This document shows positions 28,301 through 38,571 of a stretch of DNA of 64,000 bases, piece by piece. The notes under the pieces are model-generated. The model saw only the letters and a program-made list of their open reading frames with translations, did no database searches and was not told the origin of the DNA. The stretch is from Ciona intestinalis (Eukaryota > Chordata > Ascidiacea > Phlebobranchia > Cionidae), in contig NC_020173.2 of the NCBI RefSeq assembly GCF_000224145.3, positions 2,698,496 to 2,762,495 of the forward strand. Direction: 5' to 3'. The position numbers and the translations under genes were made by a program. Each line of letters begins with the position of its first letter. Positions within the stretch are counted from its first letter, which is position 1.

Positions 28301-31300
28301 TTTCAACTTTAAATGAACTTTTGAACTGCGAGATAACAAGTTACTGTTTATGACGAATCCCAGCTCAAAAAAATAAACTAAGGTCTAAAGACAATTACGC
28401 AGCTTCGTAAAATTTTTAAGACGATAAATTGATTGTGACACTTACGTGCCCATTTATAAAACTAACTTACATTGGATCGGTGCTAGCGGCGTGTAGAAGG
28501 CCTGGCAATCCAAGGAATTGATCTCTAAACGAACTTCCATCGTCAGTACATTCGACCACTGTAAAAAATAATTACCATGAGTTTTATTTCATATAATAAG
28601 GTAAGAAGAGGTGTATGATGCCACTATGTAAAATGACACCCTCGTTATAACCTTCTAAAATTAATTTACTTTCGCTAATAAAAAGTGGTGAAGAATAGTG
28701 TCCATAAACATAATGTACAAATCAAATAAATCGTACACCAATGTTTGAAACTTAATGTTTAGACCAAATTTGTTGTTGTTTTAATTTAAGCTAAATTTCC
28801 AAACTCTATATAAAGTGCTCGTATATATCGTCACTCAAGAAAAAGGACGGAAAAATGGCTTTGCGTTGGTTTATGGTTGGGTGGTGAACAGCTATCTAAA
28901 AGTTCCTCCCTTACTGTTGATTGTGGGCATGGGGGTAAAGCAATATAGGATCAACTAAACCAACTGGCGCCGCAAGAAGTGCATATAACATACATTAGCT
29001 GTGCCTACGCCATTACAGTTAGACAGTAACAATGATCAACCCCCCCCCCTTAATTACAGCGACGAAGAGAAGGGAATCGGCCGCAAAACGACAGTCGTCA
29101 AAACCGGCTATGAATTGTGGAAAAGTATCAATTAAAAAGCGTGGTGGCTAAACCTAAAATATTTTGGATTTGAATCGCTGAAAACTGGTTCGCACCAGTT
29201 CCCATGGGAATCCGTATCTAACTGCATGTTCTGCGAATTTATCCTGGCGACAGTCGCTTAAATTCCTCGGTTTAATCGCCGCTTAGTTAATTTGAAACAG
29301 ATTCGGCGCCGTGGTTTGGTTTACACGGTACTGATGACGTTGAATTGGTTGCTTAAATACAGGTTAATAATGAAACTAACAGGTTGCGGTTTTGGGCGGG
29401 TTACCTAAACCCTGTTTATATTTAAACATAGTTTTTATAAATTCGGTTGCGAATTTGCGGTAGTCTGAAAACGCGCCCCTAAAATTAAAAAAAAAATTCA
29501 AGAAAATTAAAAACTTTTAAACATTTTGAATGTAGGAAAATTAATCAAACTCAAGTAACTTATTAGCACGCTAAAGCCTAGGGGTGAAGGTTCGATTCCA
29601 GCGCGGTAAGGGAAAGTTAGAAACAGTTACGACCTCATAGAATGTGCGGTGACATTTTCAAACGAAATTGTGATATTTGAAACGATTCGGTTGAACAGAA
29701 ACATAACCGCAACACTGCAGTACAAATATCATATACCACTGATGAGGTTAAAGCGGTTTAAACGAGTTAAGGGAACGAATAAGATACTCGTGGTACATCT
29801 GATTCTGCATTCTGAGGATTTTTCCGTATATAGTGTTCGAAAACAGCTTTAACAAAAAAGGCTACCGGTTAGGTTTATATGAGTTTAAAACTAGGAATTG
29901 TAGTTACGAAAATATGACAGGGCACCAAAACAATTTGGAATACTCAACTAAAACGTCACCCTACGTCATTAGAAAAGGTTCTCACACATCAGTATAGATC
30001 TAGTGTGCTGGGAACTTTTAAGCAAGTAGCATAATCCTACTTAAAACGTTAAAGTGTTGGCACAAGTCAACCTGCGCTAACTCGAGAGAGAGACCACATT
30101 TAAGTTAAGTGTTCTCGAACGTTGAGTTTTATTTAAACCTAGTTTGGTCGACCAGCAATTGAAAGAACTATATTGCTGAGAATGCAGAAGGACTTTTGAA
30201 TGTAATGTGTGCATTTGGAATTTTGCAGTGTGGATTTTTGAAAATATTGTGAAATATATGCTGGTGGTTAAAAAACATACAAATACGGATAGTTTCTAAA
30301 CTACCTCTATTTATAATAAGATGTAACCCAAGTTTAACTACATTTTCTCACAAGTGAAGTTTAAGTATAACGATTACATAAAGACAAGTATTTTAAACGT
30401 GGTTAATTTGCCAATGATGAATTGAAAACGACCGGAACTGAGACCTGGAAGGCATTTTAACACAAAGCATTTGGTGCGAAAATTATTCAGTTTGAGACTA
30501 TAAGCGTTTCATCCAGTCTTTAATCAAGAACTAATGGGTTAGCCTGTTCAAACATATGAAAGCCACAAGCTTCCTGTTTTAGATAACCGTCACAGCTTCT
30601 GATTAAAACGTGATTTGCGACCGTAGCGTTCTTCGGCGTGTCCGTGTCAATATAAATTTTGATAACTAAGTCGACGCTTGATCATTAATCTTGTTAAAGC
30701 AATATGACATGATGACACATGAGCTGTCTTATACGGATCAACACGTCTGCAAAGTTTACTTTAGATAATATCAATTTATAAGAAGGACTTAAGACAAAAC
30801 ATTAAGTCAAGATTAACCGAAAGATTAAGTAAAAGGCCTGCTGGTTTTAGAACATAATTTCCACTTTAAAGTTCCCAATTAAACGATAACAAAAGCAGGA
30901 TTTTAAACTAAGCCTAAAAACGAACAAAAATCTTCCAAAATTAGATTTAATTATTTCTGACATAGCTTTGATTAAATTTAAAGTCGCAGAGTCCTACGTT
31001 ATGGGCAAACACTTTATCAAATCGAGAACTTAACAATCAATCAAGCAACTGTACTGGACATCCAACCCTGGAGCGCTAGCCTCGGCATACCAGGGGTTAG
31101 GGTATGTTTATATATACACCGGATAGCAACTATAAATTTGAACTTTTTTGCCTCATTGCTTAGAAAGCGTAGGTTGTTTGAATTCTCAATCCGTCACACC
31201 AGGACCGGTGTATATAGTTTAACTTATCTAACAATATTAGTTAAACCGCTGTGGCTCTGCGGTATGCTGCTGGGTTAATAATGAAGATCTAATCTTAAAT

Positions 31301-32770
31301 TTGCTCGATACGAATCGCCCGCAACGACGCACATGATGCATGTAAGACCTGCACGGAATTTAACCGATAAGGGTCGGTGGCGTAAACCTTTAAGGTGTTC
31401 AAATGAAAGCAAAATGCTGGAACATGGGTAACGCTGCGGGGAAACTAAGAGAGAGATTCGGTAACTCCCGTTACTTATTGTGGCCAAATAGTTTTAAACC
31501 ACAAACTGAGAATTAGTTTAAAACAGGTTTGAGTGGTTTAGCGGTAAAATGACATACATACAGCTTTACATAAAGGTACATTATACTGATAATTTGAATG
31601 GGAAAGCACGTGGGAAAATTTAAATCTTGCATGAAAATATTTACTAGACTATATCCGCAATTAAAATTCCGTTACGTCTTAAATGTTATTTAAATGCGTC
31701 AGAATAACAATCCAAAGACCGTGGAATGTCATGCGTTCACATGTGTGGGCAAATAACTTGTGTATGTATTCGTAATTACAAGGTCGCTATAACATTTCTG
31801 ATGAAACTTGCGTTAAAACCGCGAATTCAGCAGAATGTGCTGTAATACCTAGGGCAGCTGCCATGTTATGCGAATAAAAAGGTAATAAATATTCATTCTA
31901 CATTGAACGTGTCAGTTAAGTTGACCAATAAATCACTAAGCGCGCAAACATGTCTCTCTACGCGCCGAATCAAGCATCATGTACAAGGTTATGGGGTCAA
32001 ATGGAAACTGGTTATTTTCTCTCAGTAAAACGTGTTCAAACACTCGCCTTTGAAGCGGTGGTCGAGCTGTATTTATTTCACGCATAGACGCATTAACTTA
32101 GGGAAAGGAAAGTTAAAAAGGACGAACCATTCGAGCCTTCGGTTCCGCCAAATGCCCACTTCGAAAGATATCGTGCGACGCTTGGCTCACTAAGCCTTCT
32201 GTATCATCTGCCCCTTATACCCCCTTTGCCCACCCCTATAATCTAGACCCGGGGAAGTGAGTTGCCTTTCGTCGCCATTGCGCTGCGCTTTATGACGTAA
32301 CCGCTTCCGACAAAGGGCCATTGTTTTGATAGCGCGAAGACAAAATACGTGTCATTTTGTAAAGCAAAGTCCTGACGTCAGTAGTAACAGGATAAAATCG
32401 AAAACAAGTCGGTTAACTTTTATCGGAAATATTTTTAGCATATGTGTTATTATTTTTTTTAGTAAAACACCAGTACTAAGAATATAAAACACTATAAATA
32501 TCCTTAAACCTAAATCAATACGCGACTTTTCGAAAAACATACATCGGAAAAATATTTGCGAATCGGCCGGACTTCGGAATACGAATCGCCGCAAATGGTT
32601 GGTTAAACACCCGATCTCTAACCGCGGAAAACATTTGTCAGTAAACACCGCATTCGCACGATGTAATCACTTAAGCCAGGATAAATGTGAAACTAAATAC
32701 CAAACTTACCTGTTGCCAGGACGCAAATCCACAACGGTATCGACATGACGTAACCGGTATGACGAAACAT
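13306..32770 (-). CDS. ROR: ROR-family receptor tyrosine kinase, paralog B, complete; predicted pseudokinase
   Basis: Seventeen exons, 5' to 3' on the minus strand: 32770-32710, 25099-24979, 23088-22907, 21710-21671, 21509-21370, 20307-20108, 19816-19628, 19394-19280, 19018-18870, 18262-18140, 16323-16213, 15127-14972, 14785-14607, 14418-14289, 14156-14037, 13899-13823, 13639-13306. They sum to 2427 nt (808 residues plus TGA) with every phase consistent. Order: signal peptide (1-20), Ig (about 21-121), Pro-rich linker, Frizzled CRD (about 136-250), kringle (about 280-349; [16 protein letters not shown]), transmembrane helix (354-378), kinase (about 410-690), Tyr/Ser-rich tail. Kinase landmarks: GHGLFG at 417-422, VAIK with Lys444, HRD at 544-546, NLG at 564-566 in place of DFG, APE at 592-594, and SAVWSFG with Ala606 for the invariant Asp. 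ROR proteins are Wnt5a-type receptors of the planar polarity branch. The protein is shorter than vertebrate RORs (about 940 residues) because the long Ser/Thr/Pro tail is absent. MuSK is excluded by the kringle. Confidence 0.95.
14786..14971 (-). other. Intron of ROR B open in frame (possible exitron)
   Basis: This intron is 186 nt, a multiple of three, and is open in the kinase frame. It begins GTAAGT and ends with a pyrimidine-rich CACAG. Retention would add 62 residues between MAAQ and [10 protein letters not shown] in the kinase large lobe. Splicing it out gives the conserved continuity seen in the family, so I treat it as an intron. Retained-isoform use is possible but unproven. Confidence 0.6.
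15921..16030 (+). repeat. Dispersed repeat family 2, copy in ROR B intron
   Basis: It contains the core GGACCTGGGATTTAGG followed by a TTGTCCCATCACCCCAA-like stretch, preceded by GGGTGAAGTCCTA. Related cores occur near 45912 (minus), 48225, 52500 (minus) and 59603, and a short upstream fragment at 18788. It is short, has no ORF and is most likely a non-autonomous repeat. Confidence 0.6.
18785..18815 (+). repeat. Dispersed repeat family 2, short fragment
   Basis: TATGTGGGTGAGGTCCTAC matches the leading segment of the family 2 copy at 15921-16030. The downstream core is missing. It sits in an intron of ROR B just after the membrane-domain exon. Confidence 0.4.
26650..26845 (+). mobile_element. 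MITE-like element, copy 2
   Basis: Ends are GTGGGGGAAGACGGGACAC on the left and GGTGTCCCATTTCCCCCC on the right, nearly perfect inverted repeats. The interior shares the TTTAAACAATTAACAACAGTC, TTTACTACC and GGGACAAGAAAATAG-like landmarks with copies 3, 4 and 6. No ORF for a transposase. Confidence 0.8.
27210..27259. promoter_or_regulatory. Inverted pair of homeodomain-type sites
   Basis: CTAATTAGAC at 27210-27219 and GTCTAATTAG at 27250-27259 are exact reverse complements. Each contains TAATTA, a generic homeodomain core, and two ATTAGT-like half sites lie between them. The arrangement suggests a regulatory element inside ROR B intron 1, just before a coding-like segment. TAATTA alone is common in AT-rich DNA, so this is suggestive only. 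Confidence 0.35.
27279..27548 (+). other. Unidentified coding-like segment nested in ROR B intron 1
   Basis: The plus frame is open from 27279 to the TAA at 27546-27548. The first half reads as Ser-rich and basic ([15 protein letters not shown], then [14 protein letters not shown]), with third-position C/G bias unlike the surrounding AT-rich intron. No ATG occurs until 27441 in this frame, so an upstream exon, a start elsewhere or a relic must be assumed. The second half looks less protein-like. I do not recognise the family. It could be an exon of a nested gene, a degraded retrocopy, or chance. Confidence 0.25.
28471..28558 (-). other. Exon-like block in ROR B intron 1 (candidate cassette or pseudo-exon)
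   Basis: On the minus strand an 88-nt block is bordered by a good acceptor (ATTATTTTTTACAG) and a consensus donor (GTAAGT). It is open in two frames. Inclusion between exons 1 and 2 of ROR B would shift the frame and hit a stop within the Ig exon. It is therefore either a pseudo-exon or a poison exon, and it is not part of the 808-residue product. Confidence 0.3.
29560..29615 (+). repeat. tRNA-type B-box locus (SINE-like remnant)
   Basis: GGTTCGATTCC at 29589-29599 is a consensus RNA polymerase III B box. The sequence before it (GCACGCTAAAGCCTAGGGG) resembles the middle of a tRNA but does not pair into arms. It is likely a tRNA-derived SINE remnant. Confidence 0.4.
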
Positions 32771-34801
32771 CTTCTGTGACGTAGATTGAGCTGTTATGAC
32801 GTTTAAGCAGCAATCAAAATGTTTAACTTAACACAACTTCTGCCAAGATAAAACTTAACGTTAATCTATATTGTGACATCATAAGTAAACAACAATTGCA
32901 CTTTTAGATATATATCTTTAGTGCATTCTATGCACGCGTTTTTCTAAACTACTTCGAGCTTGTCAAAGTCAACCACAGCGCGAAAATACCTTCGCTTTAC
33001 TTCTGCAAGTGCTGCGTGTAAATAATAAAGGCGCACTGACGCTACACAGCTTTATAAAAAGGCTCAAAACGCTTTTTTGACGTAACAAATCTTCTATTAT
33101 AGAGTATACCATTATAACACCATTATAAGTCTGACTTACATCTTAAATGTTGTCCATTTATAAAACACCTGGTATAACCATGGACGAATATTTAGTGCGT
33201 CACTAGTTGTACTAATTACTTAATTTCCTGTGCCCGCGTCCGCTCTTGACTCCACAGCGTTCGAATGACGAGTGATGGTCGAGCGATAGCACGCTGCGCT
33301 TTATTACGTCACAATCTTCTACCCGAAGCGACCGCGTTCCAGAACGTCAATAAAGGGCGGGCGGGTATCGCGGCGCTCTCATCAGCAAGCAAAACATTAT
33401 CTTTCGCGTCTTTAGACTCGCGAATGGCGCTATCAATTAAACACGCCAAATGCAAACACGACGACACCGTAATGCTTGTTTCGGCTCTTCTGAGCAAACA
33501 ACGTGCATTGTTACGTCGTTCGTTGTACAAGCTACCGTTAAATGCATCGATTACGATTGTCGTTCCTTGTTGGCTGCATTGTTTTGTCTTCTACCAGCAA
33601 ATTAATAGCTCGACAACGACAGACAAATTTCCAGAAGATTAGTGCATACCTGGTACTTAGGACACGTTGCGTATACGTTCATATTTGTGCTATGCTAATC
33701 CTATGACACGCTCTTTAGTCTATTTTAGAAGGCGCATTTTCCCAGGTGCAATGGCTCCATCGCATCACAAATGAACAATTTAGGTAAAAAATGCTATTGC
33801 TGAATAAATATACGCGAAATTATTTTTAATTGAGACGCATTATAAAAATTTTAAAGCTGAAACTGCCGAAAAAACGCATTTTTCTATTTTTACTATTTTT
33901 TCGTTTTCGAACGAGGAAAGAGAGCATATCCCAGCCATGCAGGCATCTCAACGTTTTTTCCTTCGGAAATATTTGATTCGACCACCAAAGTCACTGGCGA
34001 ATTAAGACCCAAGTCTTAAAAACTGACACCCGCCAAAACCACTGATCCGTGTCCAATGAAACAATAGCAATTGTTATGCAACAAATACTTTAAACCAAGA
34101 CACTGTTTGCGTTTCACATGGTTCTGGATTGCAAGCATAGCGTTCGCTAAACACAGATTATGTCATTAGAATACGTCAGTGACGTGATAAAACAGATTAT
34201 TAGACATGCAATGACCAAATACACCCAAGATAGACACGCGATAGTGAGAATCGATCATTTTTAGCGATTGTGACGTCATAATGATGTTTATTCAGTGACA
34301 TTAGAACTTCCGGAACTTAACATGTAGATTGTGACGAACAACTGTTATATGAGCGAATAATGCAATTTTTAAGCAAATATTTTGTTGAAGTTAGCACGAA
34401 AACGATAAATTAATTGCATATTTTTTAATATATACCTACAGCATATTTTACGACTTTTGTTGTACCATACGCACCTATAGAAAGTTACAAGTTATTTTAT
34501 TAAAGACATTTTCCATATGCTTTGTACACAAACAAAAATATAATGAAAACAGTTTTCGCACCCTCGCGTTTCACTTCGAAACTGCCTCCTATGAAGTGTA
34601 ACCGCACGATTATTAATAACGACGTGTAAGATGCGAAACAAATTACATCGTTAAGTTTATACCACAGAGGCTTTACAACATTTATGCCATCATAAGTCAA
34701 CCGGCCATTAAAAGCAGACTTATGGCCCACAACAGTCATATAAATCTCTCAGATAATGAGAGTGATATATACAGCTCGTGTTATAACCATGCTGGCGAAA
34801 C

Positions 34802-34930
34802 GTGTGGTTCGGGAGGTATATCGGTTCGAGTCCAGTCCGAGTCCGTTTACAACTTTATCTTTTGAATGTGTGTGGTTCGGGAAGTATATCGGTTCGAGTC
34901 CGAGTCCGTTTACAACTTTATCTTTTGAAT
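34802..34930 (+). repeat. Tandem duplication carrying two B-box motifs
   Basis: Two ~60-66 bp units (34802-34867 and 34870-34930) share GTGTGGTTCGGGA, TATATCGGTTCGAGTCC and a TTTACAACTTTATC stretch. The first unit has a few extra bases (CAGTC-like). Each unit includes GGTTCGAGTCC (34823-34833 and 34891-34901), a pol III B-box consensus. This is a duplicated tRNA-derived repeat fragment. Confidence 0.8.
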
Positions 34931-35649
34931 GTTTTTTAGTAATTTAAATTTAAACTAGTTTATTCAACTGTGGACAAGGATAGCTTATAAACAAAATCAT
35001 TAAAAAGTAAATTTATTAAGCAGAGTTTTAAAACCAGCTTTAGTTTCTGCATAACAAAAATACTTGATTTTCACTCAAGACTAAACATGAAAGTTTTGTT
35101 AACATGGGACCCCTTGTTTTCGTGAGACCCTTTGTTAGGCTTAACAGTCGAGTCTTTAAATTCTGCCAATGAGGCAAGGAGAGAATTTGTTTGATTTGCT
35201 GCAGACCAAAATCAAGCTGACAAAGTGAACGGTGGAGCTAAAACTAGATGTTTTGCTGATTTTCTACAGGATCAAAGCTGAAACTATAAATTCTCGAACA
35301 CCACAGCTGGGGAAATGCACAATTAACCTTAAAACAACAAAACATTTATCATTTTAAGTTACCCAATAAAGATAAATTACAGTAACTTCGTTACAGGGTT
35401 AATTTAATCTCTTTAGATCGCAAATTAAAGTGGGAGTTACCTCGAAAGTACAGACCGCTAAAATGAGACATAACAATCTTATAAAAGCATTTATTGTTAG
35501 GAGTGCACAACCGGGAACATTTGTAATCATGGCAACAAGGAATGTTTTTGTACAAGAGACCAAAAATGCAAACGATTTTTAATAAAAAAAAACGGAAATC
35601 ACTCGAATGCGATTCGTTACGAAGTAATTTATGTTATTAATTAAAAAAA

Positions 35650-35700
35650 ATATAGAGGGAGGTAGTCCTAGAGGTATTGGGTTCGAATCCAGGGCAAATG
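35650..35700 (+). repeat. tRNA-type B-box locus (SINE-like remnant)
   Basis: GGTTCGAATCC at 35680-35690 follows GAGGGAGGTAGTCCTAGAGG. It resembles the 3' half of a tRNA but lacks a pairing acceptor stem. Confidence 0.35.
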
Positions 35701-36202
35701 TGTCAGATTATTTTCATTAGTATATATGTTGCATTTAACAGTACAGTTTGTTTTAAATGCAAGCAAAAATGGTGGCTAGCGGTTAGAACTTTTACAAACC
35801 TTTAAAAGTTATGGTATGCGAGCGTGTGAAATTGTATTTTCCCATTACCAAACATACTACGACGTTGTAAATGAAATGTTGTTGATTTTTAAACTCAGAT
35901 CCGTGACGTAACAAACCATTAGTGACGTTCACACCTCAATCCAATATTGTGGTTGCTTTAAAAGTGCTGTATTTGTCACAAAGTCCTGGGAAATATGCAG
36001 AGTATGCAATATATACTCAGCTATCTCGTGTATACACAAGCATGCTCTTTTCCGTCTTGCTGCCCAAAGAGGTTAAACCAATCTGTTTGATGCTGCTTCT
36101 ACACTACAGACCCTATACACTATACAGCGTAATGAGAGCAAGAACATATTTTTGTAAACCAATTTATATTTGTTGCACGATTTTTTGTAAACCATTTGCT
36201 TA

Positions 36203-36400
36203 TATATGGTAAAGTGGGGAAAGGCGGGACAACTTTAGCACATAATATTCAAATATCTTTATTGGTTTTAATTAACGACGGTCTATAGAAGTCGTGGGGA
36301 TACGGTTTTATAATTCTTTGAATGTTCTTTGGTTACTACCAAATGGAACGGGAAAATATAATGATAAGATGTCCCACTTATCCCACCTTACTGTATATGT
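36203..36400 (+). mobile_element. MITE-like element, copy 3
   Basis: Ends read GTGGGGAAAGGCGGGACA and GATGTCCCACTTATCCCACC. The interior shares the TTAGCACATAATATT, ATTCTTTGAATGTTC and TTACTACCAAATGG landmarks with other copies. It has no coding capacity. Confidence 0.8.
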
Positions 36401-38338
36401 TTATTCATAATGCACGATATTGCAAGATATGGCCTTTGCCACCAAATAAATCTAAAAGCATACAAGTACAACAGGTGTAAACTGCTTCAGAAGATTGTAA
36501 GTGGGCCTCACATTTAGTGCCAGTAAAATGTTCTTTGTTATCCGTTGTAGCAGAAGCTAAACCTGGCCGACTAAGTGTCGAATCAAGGTTGACTAACGGG
36601 CGTGTCCCCTCTGGTACATGGTCACGGTTTTTGAAAGTAAAGCACCGACGAAAGTGGAAGCAGCTGCTTTGCTAAATGCTCTGTTTTTGACTTACAACGC
36701 AAATTACTCAGAATCCTACTTCAGTGTACACTAATTAAACCTTGGCACGGGTAGAAGTGATAAATTTTGTGTCTTGTACAAACAGAACAAAAACAACAGG
36801 CGGTACTGAAATAACAATTTTCTCAACAGGTCTACGAAAAAACAACAGCAGGTCGGAGTATCTGTCGAAATATTTTAAGTGTTGAAACGCACTTATACCT
36901 ATAGATGCCTCATCTAGAGATGAATATGAGGATAAGTAGAAACATAGCAAAGTTTTAAGCCTTATTTGTTTTTCGGAATGTACCAAGTTAAATTGGTGGA
37001 TCAGCAGAATTTTGCAACGTGATGTAACGATAAAATAACGAGTTAGGCAATGGGCAGAGTCACATTCAAATTCCAAGCCCACTTGCCTGCCTCAGCCATA
37101 TGGAACAGCAGGATAACCGGTGTTATTACAGACTTGTATAAGGATCTAAGCAGATTTTTTAACAATTTTAACTTGTCTGGGTAAGTATTAAGCCCAACCC
37201 CCTTAAAGTCCCGATTGTGTACGAAACAGCTCAATCAAAAGCTCAACGGGGGATGTTAGACTATTTGAAGCACCGAACAGTGTGATGTGCCGTTTTGCTA
37301 CTGACTGCCACCTAGCGGGTGTGTATATTCGAATTATTGTACACTTGGTAGGGGTGTTAAGCGACTTGTAAAACGCATTGAAACGTTATGAATATGCAAC
37401 AGGTCACAGGCGTATGTTGTAAATTTATAGACCGTGAATGCAGTACTGAGTGGATAAACCTATATTTGGCGGTAACTTTTTTGTTATATGCATATATATT
37501 ATACTAGTCTACGTTAAATGGATTATATTGTCTATGCGATAAAATATAATCACACATCAGTTGTAAATTTGCATAAAATTTACTTACATTTTCCTTTTCG
37601 ACGCTGACAACTGAACAATATATCAACCAGGCAAGCATGAAGTTTCAATTTTTGTTTCCAGGCGGCAACTACAGGTATAGGAGCCGGTAAGGCGGAAAAA
37701 AAGAGAAAGGAATTTGATTCTAGGAAATAAAGGAGAAAGGCGCAGAGTAAATACTGCCTCACACCCACACGGATATATGTTGTGAAACTAAATGCACACG
37801 AACCATATCCTGGATTCCATTATAGATTAGTCAGTTATTGTCGACAAGTTTGCAACTCTTCATGAATTAGGTTGAGCATGTAACTAGATCAGTCAATAAA
37901 TATAGATATTCTATAATCGACGTTCAGGTGTTGAACATTTCCAAACTTTGCAGTAATTAAATCCACTCGTGCTGTGATGACTGTACTACTTATTATGTAA
38001 TGGGGTATCGTGGTATAGACTCAAGAACAGTATAGTTCATGTGGAGGTTTATGTGAAGTCACAAACCTTTCACGTCATGGAACCGGACGTAAAGGCAAAT
38101 ACCTTCCTCCTATGAAAAGTAGTTGAGGCATACAAGCTTTATTATTAAGATGGTTTACTTTATACACGTTAGAAATTCCCATTAAACCTGTACAGCAGGA
38201 TATAAGGAGATTGTAGTTTATACTGTAAGTTCCCCATGTAACCTGTATAACAGTATAAAACAGGAACCGTAGTCATTCGTCTCTCCAATGCCCTAGAGAA
38301 GTGCGGGTAATAAAGAGGGAAATTGTTGAGAAAACAGT

Positions 38339-38388
38339 NNNNNNNNNNNNNNNNNNNNNNNNNNNNNNNNNNNNNNNNNNNNNNNNNN
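38339..38388. other. Assembly gap (50 N)
   Basis: Fifty unresolved bases lie about 180 bp upstream of the RhoGEF start codon. A round run of 50 usually marks a gap of unknown size. Promoter or 5' exon sequence of the RhoGEF gene may be missing here. Confidence 0.99.
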
Positions 38389-38571
38389 ATTGTTATTCAT
38401 TTTTACTATCGAATGGGACGGGGAAAACAGAACAGAAAGAAACGCAAGAGTATAAATAAATATTTATCAAACATTATTTTAAACAATATTATTATTTTTG
38501 TTCGAAAAAATATAGGATATCCTGTGCCTGTACTAAGTGTATTATCTTTGTGTTAAAATTAAATAACAAGG

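Larger units (their letters stand above)
25100..32709 (-). other. Intron 1 of ROR paralog B
   Basis: This 7.6 kb intron lies between the signal-peptide exon and the first Ig exon. Joining the flanking exons gives phase 1 to phase 1 continuity. Inside it I see a MITE-like copy (26650-26845), a pair of inverted homeodomain-type sites (27210-27259), a plus-strand coding-like segment (27279-27548), an exon-like 88-nt block (28471-28558), and a B-box site at 29589-29599. The rest has no recognisable feature. Confidence 0.75.
32771..38571. other. Intergenic region upstream of ROR B and of the RhoGEF gene
   Basis: This 5.8 kb divergent spacer must contain the ROR B promoter (left) and the RhoGEF promoter (right). 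The stretch at 33200-33650 is richer in G+C and holds a 125-codon ORF with no recognisable domain. Other items are the 34802-34930 tandem duplication, a B box at 35680, a MITE-like copy (36203-36400) and the assembly gap. A minus-strand pyrimidine tract ending CTGTAG near 37675, with a GTAAGT donor at 37582-37587, could be a non-coding first exon; this is weak. Confidence 0.6.

Noticed and set aside
33265..33642. 125-codon ORF upstream of ROR B
   Set aside because: It lies in a locally G+C-richer stretch, which favours open frames. No recognisable motif, and the antisense frame is open too.
36735..37234. Overlapping minus-strand ORFs (115 and 63 codons)
   Set aside because: Different frames, no conserved motif and no consistent splice sites.
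37580..37768. Minus-strand hydrophobic ORF resembling a signal peptide before a GTAAGT donor
   Set aside because: It has no ATG at its start, and the pyrimidine tract that makes it hydrophobic looks like an acceptor tract. At best a non-coding first exon.
38323..38556. ORF running through the N gap
   Set aside because: Its frame is artificial because it crosses unresolved bases.
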